Shown piece after piece: positions 43,338 through 52,700 of a stretch of 64,000 bases of DNA. Location of the stretch: assembly GCA_964035575.1 (NCBI GenBank), contig OZ037911.1, positions 496,001 through 560,000 of the forward strand, read 5' to 3'. Source of the DNA: Rhynchopus sp. YZ270_cl-10 (Eukaryota > Euglenozoa > Diplonemea > Diplonemida > Diplonemidae). The notes below the pieces were generated by a model that ran no database searches, had not been told where the DNA came from, and saw nothing but the letters and a program-made list of their open reading frames with translations. The translations under genes and the position numbers were made by a program. Position 1 is the stretch's first letter. Each line of letters opens with the position of its first letter.

Positions 43338-43748
43338 AGTACACAGTACACAGTACACAGTACACAGTACACAGTACACAGTACACAGTACACAGTACAC
43401 AGTACACAGTACACAGTACACAGTACACAGTACACAGTACACAGTACACAGTACACAGTACACAGTACACAGTACACAGTACACAGTACACAGTACACAG
43501 TACACAGTACACAGTACACAGTACACAGTACACAGTACACAGTACACAGTACACAGTACACAGTACACAGTACACAGTACACAGTACACAGTACACAGTA
43601 CACAGTACACAGTACACAGTACACAGTACACAGTACACAGTACACAGTACACAGTACACAGTACACAGTACACAGTACACAGTACACAGTACACAGTACA
43701 CAGTACACAGTACACAGTACACAGTACACAGTACACAGTACACAGTAC
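43338..43748. repeat. Satellite, 7-bp unit AGTACAC, second array
   Basis: About 58 copies of the unit found at 1-584, here between the two modules of the dispersed repeat. Confidence 0.97.
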
Positions 43749-43834
43749 CCATTACCGTGACTTCACCGGAAAACACCGGCAAACATGGTCAAAATCAGGT
43801 GGAATATACATAAGTACATCATGGGGGGTAGGGA

Positions 43835-43955
43835 ACAGGTAGCGCCGCAGGCGCACGGTACCCAACTTTTTTCTTTTTTCTTTCCCCTTTTCTCTGCTTT
43901 CTTTTGATTGCGCGAGCCGATTGCTCTCCACGGTGGGGTCACATGTGTGTCCAAA
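43835..43955 (+). repeat. Modular dispersed repeat, copy C (second module)
   Basis: GCGCCGCAGGCGCACGGTAC to CCACGGTGGGGTCACATGTG, as at 4600-4720. Confidence 0.85.
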
Positions 43956-43995
43956 AACTATCTGAAGTGCCCTTACTGTACAATATGGGATTCTC

Positions 43996-44165
43996 TGATT
44001 TTCTTACTGGGGGGGGGCGAATAAGAGATGTGGCATCTCTTATTAGGCGAACGGACAAGTCAAAAATAAGAATTTTTTTTTGGGGGAAAAAAAGCAAAAA
44101 GGGAAGGCTCGTTTTTCCATTTATTGTTACAAAGTAACAATAAAACCACTTTTTCGGCGACCGGG
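43996..44165. repeat. Dispersed repeat, left arm of a distant inverted pair
   Basis: TTACTGGGGGGGGGCGAATAAGAGAT and GGGAAGGCTCGTTTTTCCAT with ACAAAGTAACAATAAAA; the reverse complement is at about 46490-46905. A small hairpin, AATAAGAGAT...ATCTCTTATT, lies at 44020-44044. Confidence 0.75.
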
Positions 44166-44267
44166 AACCCCCCCCCCCCCCCCCCCTTTGTTACACGGAA
44201 AAACTGTTTTTCCGAATTGGCATTTATTGTTACAGTGGGCATACACCGGGTGATGATGAAATTTTTA

Positions 44268-44353
44268 GCCGGCATTTGCATTTCCGGAATCCGTCCGGCC
44301 AGTGGTGGGGTCAATTTGACGAAATGGACAAGTTCTCGTTTTTGGTCAATTTC
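44268..44353 (+). repeat. Dispersed repeat, satellite-launching flank, copy 2
   Basis: Differs from 3187-3271 at only a few positions; the 5-bp satellite begins within 8 bp of its end. Confidence 0.9.
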
Positions 44354-44365
44354 CGCGCAGTACAC

Positions 44366-44753
44366 AGTACAGTACAGTACAGTACAGTACAGTACAGTAC
44401 AGTACAGTACAGTACAGTACAGTACAGTACAGTACAGTACAGTACAGTACAGTACAGTACAGTACAGTACAGTACAGTACAGTACAGTACAGTACAGTAC
44501 AGTACAGTACAGTACAGTACAGTACAGTACAGTACAGTACAGTACAGTACAGTACAGTACAGTACAGTACAGTACAGTACAGTACAGTACAGTACAGTAC
44601 AGTACAGTACAGTACAGTACAGTACAGTACAGTACAGTACAGTACAGTACAGTACAGTACAGTACAGTACAGTACAGTACAGTACAGTACAGTACAGTAC
44701 AGTACAGTACAGTACAGTACAGTACAGTACAGTACAGTACAGTACAGTACAGT
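44366..44753. repeat. Satellite, 5-bp unit AGTAC
   Basis: About 78 perfect copies. The unit is self-complementary over GTAC, and frames through it are repeat artefacts. Confidence 0.97.
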
Positions 44754-45989
44754 GCTGTTTGGCCTGTCGACGTAATAAATACGAAGACAGGGGGGCGGTG
44801 CCAACAATTTTCCAATGATGTAACGTTTTATCTGATTGACTTATCGTTTGATATACCTTGTGTGTGCTACTTCATGCACACCCAAGCAAGGTATTTTGAA
44901 CGGTACTTTCAAGCGATGCTTCGTTATGTCATTGGGGTACCTGGGTGGTGACACCTGTCAAAAATTTTCACTAGTCATCACCTGCACGTGGGTGTCACAA
45001 ACACCCAAACTGGGAAAGCCTTCAAGGCGGTAATGGATTATATAGTTGCTATTACAGCAACTTGACCGAGGAATCCTCCCACGGCTCGACTTTTACACAA
45101 GAGCGCTTTTGCATCGCGTACTTCGATCGCGGTGCTTCTCTTAGCGGGTACACGAAGCGGTACGAAGTTGTGCACAGGTGGCATCGCATCCTGACCCACT
45201 TCGTCGAGAGCATGAACTTCCAGAAGCACATGTCTTCCATTGCCACTCAGAGAACTACGTCGAGAGTTCCGCAGATTCGAAGAGTAGTGCAAGCAGAAAT
45301 ACCAGGTATCTCAGAGATATGCAGCTTCTTGTGGCAGCGGGCATCTTTGGGGGGGACAGCCCCCATTTTGCTGTTGAAACAACCAAACTCGCAGTCCATT
45401 TTTTTTCACTCACGTATTTTCCCCTCGCCGTTATTTTTTTCGCGAGAAAATGCCTTTTTTGGCACATTTCAACCAATCCAAACCCGTGGTGACCTCTCTC
45501 AGTCAAATTTGTGGTCATTTTCTCCTTGTGACAGAATTTCCCCTTGCAGAATACCCTTGCAATTTGGGCAAGTTGCATTTTGCAACCGAAAATGCAACAG
45601 ATTCAGGTAGAGGGGTGTTTGAAAAAAAAATGAGCTTATTGGTGCCACCGTGGACATGGAGGAGTACGTGATAGAATGTGCGACAGCAAGCAGGAGACTG
45701 GGGGGAGTATGTGCGAGTGTCGGAAGCTGTGGACCATGCGTCAACACATGCTCACGCACAGAAGCATTCTGATACATGCAATGAAGTTGGCAGGAGATGC
45801 CACCAGGGGTCAGTCGGGTGTAGCCCCGTAATAATACCCTGTAAATAACCCCGTCCCAAAATCTCTCCGTCCCTCATTCGTGTGGTTTTCCTTCTAGTTT
45901 GTTTGGTATGATCTTGATAACAATAAAAATATACTGGTACTCATGATAACCCCATTTTGCGTACTTGGTATTTTTTATATCAGGAGCAC

Positions 45990-46145
45990 CAATATCAGTG
46001 TTTTTCGTTGAACGCAGCCAAATAGGGGTAAAAATCTGTTTGGCGCAAGGTGAAATAGGATTCAAGGGGAAATACTGTTATACAAGATCTGAACGTTGGC
46101 TTTCTTTTTGTCTCGTTTCTTAATACACTACGTGTTAGGAAACAA
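45990..46145. repeat. Dispersed repeat, second copy of the Nup-intron repeat
   Basis: TTTTTCGTTGAACGCAGCCA to TACACTACGTGTTAGG, collinear with 20405-20545. Confidence 0.75.
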
Positions 46146-46489
46146 AAAACATACACCGTCTAGCAGCTCTCCGTGGTTCCCCCGTGGTTCTCCCGCGGGT
46201 TGTCTGTACCCCCTGCATCACACCAGGAATATAATCCCTTATTACGGAGCTTGATCTTACCTTACGTTCCCTAAACTTACGAAAAATATAAATGGCGCCG
46301 CAGGCGGAAAAAAAATAGGGTACAGTGTAAAAATGCTGGTTTACACCACACAGTCACTCAACAAACCCTTTTTTGCGGAGCAAAAAAGGAAAATGGCACC
46401 GCAGGCAAAAAAAAATTAAGGGGTACGGTACCTCTTCGAGCGCAGCGAGCAGAAAATTTTTGTTACCACAGGGAAAAAGTCACTTTTTT

Positions 46490-46905
46490 CCCGCCATTGT
46501 TACAACAAAAAAAATTTTTTCCTCGGATTTCGATCGGGACCCCCCCCCAACCTTAGGCAGAAAAACACTTTTTCCCGCCATTGTTACAAAAAAAAAGTTT
46601 TTTTCCGGATTTTGGCCTGACCCACCCCCCCCCCCCTTTTTATTGTTACTTTGTAACATTAAATGGAAAAACGAGCCTTCCCAAAGACATTTTCGCCGGA
46701 GGCGAAAAAATTTTTTTGACCACTTTTTTGCCAGATCGGGTAGACAGGGTAAATTTTCAAAATGTTTTTTCAAGATAAAACCCTGTTGCATGCAAAAAAA
46801 AAAAAAAAAAATACCCCCAAAATCTCAACCTGATCTCTTATTCGGCCCTAATCTCTTATTCACCCCTGATCTCTTATTCGCCCCCCCCCCAGTAAGGAAA
46901 TCGTG
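46490..46905. repeat. Dispersed repeat, right arm of a distant inverted pair
   Basis: Inverted relative to 43996-44165 (TTTTATTGTTACTTTGTAAC and TCTTATTCGCCCCCCCCCAG). It contains three ATCTCTTATTC units and two CCGCCATTGTTACAA units. Confidence 0.7.
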
Positions 46906-47384
46906 TAATCAAAAAATTTTTGTACCGCGAAAAAACCTCGAAAAAACCGGGTGTGAGGGTGTGGATTTAGCGCGCGCCCTGATTATAGGGTGGTAACAAA
47001 AAAAAAAAAAAAATGATAACAAGGGGGTAGTTCACATAACTAGGGGGTGTATACTGTATAGGGTGGGGTATCAGAACAAAAAAAATATCATTCACTTTTT
47101 TTTGCTTTTTTGTTTTGTCTTTGCGAGATGTGGCTTGGAAGGTGCGGCCGGCTCTGAGCGCAAAAGTGCAAGAATAGGGGATAAGAAGGGGTATAGGAGA
47201 GAGGCTTTGAGAGGTTCTGAGAGACAAGGAGGGGGACAGTGCACGCAACGGGAACAGAAAAAAAAATGGCAGGAAAAAAAAAAACTTGAAAGATAAATGT
47301 ACTTCACTGTACATAACCCCTTTTTTCCCCATTTTTTTTCTTTGATTGCACTCTGCAATATGGGGCAGCGGGCTATCAAAACAG

Positions 47385-47425
47385 AAATACAAAGCCCTCT
47401 CGCGGCAATGTACCAAATAAAATGG
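47385..47425. repeat. Hairpin repeat family B, copy
   Basis: TACA-AA-GCC-CTCTCGC-GGC-AA-TGTA: paired stem kept, last loop base changed. Confidence 0.75.
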
Positions 47426-47427
47426 TA

Positions 47428-47505
47428 GTTGGTGATGCAGGCACCTCTCTACTATGCCAGCCATCCAGATGAAGGCACAAATACCCTGCGGCCAAACAAC
47501 TGAAG
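47428..47505. repeat. Repeat family E, short copy
   Basis: GTTGGTGATGCAGGCACCTC, TATGCCAGCCATCCAGATGA and CTGCGGCCAAACAAC; lacks the 410-bp middle of 39549-40048. Confidence 0.75.
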
Positions 47506-47881
47506 AAAATCCTAATGGCTTTGCCCTGTACTGTAGTGTGAAATGGGGGCGATAAAATTTAAAAAAAAAACGATGAAGAGCTGTCTACGTTGATTTATGT
47601 TCCAAAAGAAAAACAAAAAAACAAAAATACTTTTTTCCATCTGAAGACTCTACAAAACGATCCGTACGGGGGGCGGCTACCAATAATTACCGCGTAGTCA
47701 GCGTCACGCCTGCCCTTGGTAGGTTCCAGTGAAGAAGAAAAAAAAAGCGCGAAAAACATGGCGAAATAAAACTCCCCAACGCAAGGCTGGAATGAGGACA
47801 GGCCTCGTCAACTGTTCCACCCACAGGAGTTCCACACCACATACTCGAGAATGCTACGTTAATACAGCCAAAAAAAAAATA

Positions 47882-47947
47882 AAAGAAAAGTTTATAAGAT
47901 GACCCTAAGCCTCTGTGCTTAGGCACCTTATCATATTCGTTATCGCG
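47882..47947. repeat. Hairpin repeat family A, copy with seven-base stem
   Basis: CCTAAGC/GCTTAGG with a shortened loop (CTCT), then CACCTTATCATATTCGTTATCGCG. Confidence 0.8.
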
Positions 47948-48594
47948 GGGGGGAAAAAAAGTGACCTTGTTTCCCCCTCCTCTCCTCTCCTCACCCCTTC
48001 TCATGTCATCCCGTCTCTTGCTTGTCTCACACCCACATCACTTCAAAAAAAACAATTCAAAAAATAAAGGCCGGTACTAAGCCTCATTCGCGCCCACATG
48101 ACCAAGCATAAAATGGCCTTGAGCTTCGCATTTATCTTTTAAAAATATGGAAGGAGATTGTCCACATATGTTATGGAAGTAATACACCCCCAAAGAAAGC
48201 TTCAATAAAATTGGTCTAATTTTTTTTTTAAATGAAAAAGTTGAATCGCAAAAACCGATACATCGTTGTGTGGGGAAGGGAATGGGAGTGGGGGTGAAAA
48301 AAGGCAGATGGGTGTGTGGGGTGTGGGGTGGGGTGCTCTCAGAATAATATCACATTGATGTAACAAATCAGACTTACGTTACACTTCGAGAAAGAAAGAC
48401 AAAAAAAACGCATTTGATAGTGGTCGGAACCAAACGGGAGAAGTACTGGAAATTCGGGATGTGTTTTTGGAATTCCCAGTTACCCCTGGTAGTAGAAGTA
48501 CGAGGAGAAGTACAGGGGAATTTGGGTTCCGATCACTCCATTTTCAGAGCTCTTTGTCAAAGAAGAGGGAAACGGAAGAGAGAAAAGAACAAGG

Positions 48595-48640
48595 TTTGGT
48601 AAGATGAACCTAGGTCTCTCTGTGCTTGGCCTCCTTTTTT
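48595..48640. repeat. Hairpin repeat family A, degraded copy
   Basis: GGTAAGATGAACCTAGGTCTCTCTGTGCTTGGCCTCC. Confidence 0.6.
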
Positions 48641-49147
48641 TAAAAAAGGTGACCCCGTTAACTCTCTCCCATTGCATTTAATCACCTAAGAAAAATGGGG
48701 AAATTACAGATATCATTTCCCCAACCCACCCCAATTCATTCTGGGCCATTTCCCGCACTTTAGGAAAGTACAGGAGTAGCAATCACACTGAAAAAAAAAA
48801 GATAAAAACAATCTATAACTACACTGTTCTGGTATAAACAAAAAAAAAAAATCATCAAAACAAAACAAAAAAAAACTTGAAAAGATGAATGTGCCTTCTC
48901 CTTCACACACATCTTTAACCATTTGTACGTACACATCGCACACCGTGAGGTGGTGCTTCTCTCTCGCTCTCTCTGCGAACATGGGGCAGCGAAAAAGGGG
49001 TGCCCAATTGACCTTGTCTCACAACAAGATACTAACGCAACTTTCCCCCCTTTTCCCCTCATTTTTTTCTCTAAAATAAGAGGTTTTTGGTCAGACAATC
49101 CTAAGTCTCTGCTTTAGAATATCTCATCTCTTTAAAAAAAAAAAACT

Positions 49148-49232
49148 GTGGTTGTTGATGCAGGCACACCTCCGACTGACCCACGTATGATGCCAGCCAT
49201 CCGGATGAAAGCACAAAGTACTCTGTGGCCTA
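49148..49232. repeat. Repeat family E, short copy
   Basis: GTTGATGCAGGCACACCTCC joined directly to GACTGACCCACGTATGATGC and ending GTGGCCTACAACA. It looks like an internally deleted form of 39549-40048. Confidence 0.8.
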
Positions 49233-49244
49233 CAACAAAAAAAA

Positions 49245-49297
49245 AAAAGGCTTATAAGATGACCCTAAGCCTCTCGTGCTTCGTCACCTTAATCACA
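49245..49297. repeat. Hairpin repeat family A, copy
   Basis: CTTATAAGATGACCCTAAGCCTCTCGTGCTTCGTCACCTTAATCACA; one stem mismatch. Follows directly on a family E copy. Confidence 0.85.
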
Positions 49298-49584
49298 TAT
49301 TTGTTTTCAAAAGAAAAAATGGTTTCGTTCTAATGGTTTGGGGGAAAGGACACGGACAAATAATAACAAAACCAGCAAAGCGCACCCGACCTGGATAAAA
49401 CCCCCCCTTCACATACTCCACAAAACAACGAGTCACTACTGGCACACCTATCCACCCCCCCGCTAACCCGCTAACCCCACTCCTTGAAGAAGATGAACAA
49501 ATCTCATATCTTTGAAAATAAATAAAAAAAACCCCAAGACTCTCTCGCAAACTCCCTAACCGATACTTCAGAACAACAAAAAAA

Positions 49585-49680
49585 AAAGTGAAGTTGATAT
49601 TCAAACGCCTCTGGAACGCAGACATCTGACATTCCACGGGTTATCGAACCCCCCTCGGAGTGTTCCACATTGGGAGAGCA
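49585..49680. repeat. SINE-like repeat family D, copy
   Basis: GTGAAGTTGATATTCAAACG, CACGGGTTATCGAACCCCC and GGAGTGTTCCACATTGGG. Confidence 0.75.
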
Positions 49681-49795
49681 ACAAAAACAAAATTCTCTCA
49701 ACTCTTCTGCCAAATCCCTTCACATTTGTCGTTCTGGCCTAAATTTTTTTTTCCTCCTTTTGTTGAAATGAAGCGCGCTCCACCTATTCCCCATT

Positions 49796-52700
49796 TCACC
49801 AAAGTCTCAACATCACCTGCTCTTCCGTGCCGCTGAAGAGGATAGACCGTTTGATGTTCTTGAGAAGCGCTTCTGTGCACTGCATGAACTCACTGCTGTT
49901 GGCAAACCGCGTGCAGTCTGGGAGGTTGATGAGCACCAGATCGGAGTCTGCAGAACTCTGCTGAATCAACCCGTTGAGGCATTCACTATGGTACATTGCG
50001 GGGCTTCGTGTATCGTCTTCGAATCGATCGCCTGCTTCTGGCTCTCCAACCAAATCCACCATAGGAAACCCCTCGAACCCTCCTGCAGATGATGACACCC
50101 TTGACAGGGTGCGGGTTGCACCCCCAGGTCCGTCTGCTGTGACGGCAGCATGCGATGCAGCAAGCTCCTGCAAATGGCTAGGGGGATAGGCCGAGGGGGG
50201 TGTCGCTATTGCTGCAGACCCCATCGGACCGATCGGGCCCCCTTGTTGCGGAGCAGTTAGACGACCTCGTTCCTCCCCTTCTTCTGGGTCGGCCCCGGAG
50301 TGCTGCCGTTCCAGTTTAGATTGTTTCGTTGTCGGATCCGTAAACTCTCTGATCCACTCCTCTTTTACTGGCAGAATAACCAAACTCCCCTCAATCTGAA
50401 GACGGTGGAGGTGCACCTCGACGTCGCTGACGATGACCTGCCGGTCCTCTTCGCTCAGGCCGAAGGGGACTAAGATTATGATTCGTACATTCGCATCTTT
50501 CCAGACAATATGCTGTCTCAGAACGTTCGTGAGAAGCAGTTCCAGCCCTCCTTCATGCATTAACCACCAAAGGTCGATGTACTGCGCAGCCTGGCGACGA
50601 CGGAGAAAGTCTTCATCCTCCTCATCCGATGCGCAGGAGAAGTGCTTCACACCCTTCAGCACCAACAACGCCTTGCGGAGGGAGTGTGCAATCCGCAAGG
50701 TAGAGGTGAACTCTGCCGCGATATGGTCCTTCCGCCAGTCATCCGGCCAATGAATAACAACAGTGTTGGGTGACAGCTCCCCCAGCCCAAGCCCCTGCAT
50801 CATAAATGTGAACCCCTCCAGGTACGTCCGTGCTGCAACAGACTTCACAAACCCGCGGATCCTTAGCTGCGCAAGGCGCGATTTGATGTAGTCGGTGGTC
50901 CGCTGCAGGGTCTCGCTCTGATCGACAGGGTCTCCTTCGACAACAGCCGCAATGATAACCAAACCACGTGTCGCCTTAAGCTGGTCTGCGACAGAGAGTA
51001 GACGGGGCTGTGTTACCGCACCGCTCTGAAAAGAGGTGATTTGAAGGGAGGGAAAGGAATAAGGAAAATGAGAGGGCTGTGATTGTACAAAGATTAGATT
51101 GAAAAGCTTATGTAAACACCTCGCGAATTCAACAGGATGCAGTAAAAAACCTTTTTAATGGTATAGACAACAAAAGGTGTTGCCAGTTTTCAATGAGAGT
51201 TGCTATTTTTGCAGGGAAGGGGCAGTAGGATGCAGTAAAAAAAGAAAAGTTTATAGATGACCCTAAGCCTCTCGTGCTTAGTCACCTTAAATTAAAAAAT
51301 GGTGAAACCATTGCAGAGAAAAATGGTTGATTTTTGTTGGAATAGTGTCGTTTTTTTTTAAATTACTTCTGAAACATTTTTCGTAGCGGGGTTTTTTGTG
51401 TGAGGGGGCGTGTGTTAGAACAGCTGCAGTTGACATACCGGGTCTACCTTGGTGAGGATCATAATCTGTGGACGCCAGGAGCTTGCAGGGCGGTTGCCAT
51501 GGTGGGCTACCTTGATTTGGTCTTTCCATGCTTTGTTGTTCTGTGGAGGGTGTGGTGGATGTGAGACGGCAGGCGGCAGTACACTGCAGATCACCTAAAC
51601 AACGTTTATGTTATATGAACAGACAGTCGGGGGGCGCAACAAAAGGGTGTTGCGGTGATACGTTGTTACGCAGGATGAAGCAAAGAAAAAAACCCCCCTT
51701 GGTGTTAAAAGACGTTCTCAAATATTGCAAAGCAATAGACCGCCAGGGTCGGTGTGGAGAACGTTTGTGGGCCTAAGTAAATCGACGGATTGGTCACTAA
51801 AAAGAAAACAAATAAAAATAAAAAAATCAGGAAACAAGAATGTGGACCATACCTCCAGCGAGATGAGTTTGTCAAGTGCGTGCTGCAGCTGCATCCCCTT
51901 GACACCTTCGCCCCAGTACGTCAGGTCGATCTGCATCTCAAGGTACTTCGCACTGAAGAGCGCCAGCAGACTTGCAGCAAGGGCGACGTACCACTGCAGA
52001 GGAAAGGGGGTAGAAAGAAGAGAACGTGAAAACGGTAAAACGAACGTAACGCTAAAACAAAGAAAGGTTTATAAGATGACTAAGCCTCTCTGTGCTTTAG
52101 TCACCTTTGATCACATTCGTTATCGCGCAGCATCAGCTGCGCGGGTTTCCACAAGGTTGTTGTCAGGGATGACATTTCCCCAGCCGATGTTCAAAAATGA
52201 CACCTTACCAACTGGAGGGGGGGAACTGCAACGCCACATACACTAATGTAGAACATAACAACCCCGCACATAACGAAGCCTGCAAGCGAGATCTTCCAGC
52301 GCGAGACACTCACGGCAACGTCCTTCTCGTAACGCACGGAGTCCATGAACACAGCGGACGCAGCAGTACCGTTGATGATGCCTAAACAGACGAGCGACAC
52401 AATCTGTAAACAGGGTGTAATCAATACGTACATAGGCAAACGGAACCACATTCCCTTTCTCTCCAACAACAACCCTTAATGGAACACATCCCTTTTGTTT
52501 CTCCACCAATAAGACAAGCCTATTACCTCCAAGACAAACCAGACTTCTCCACAAATTATCGAACAACAATAAAAATGCTTGATGTTATACTACTATCATT
52601 GAATATCAACCACGATTTCTCTTTACAGGATCCTAACAAAAAAAAAAAAAATTGACTTGAAATACAACAGCCCTCTCATGAACAATGTACCCCTTGGTAC

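Larger units (their letters stand above)
44760..49795. other. Gene-poor 5-kb repeat region
   Basis: I see no supported host gene. A + strand stretch at about 45062-45300 is coding-like (TKRYEVVHRWHRILTHFVES) but unassigned. Copies of repeat families A, B, D and E, the repeat at 45990-46145, the inverted arm at 46490-46905 and homopolymers make up much of the rest. Confidence 0.6.

Noticed and set aside
43203-44951. Long open frames through the AGTACAC and AGTAC arrays
   Set aside because: Read-through of stop-free short repeats (VLC/TVY/YCTVL patterns) with no other domain.
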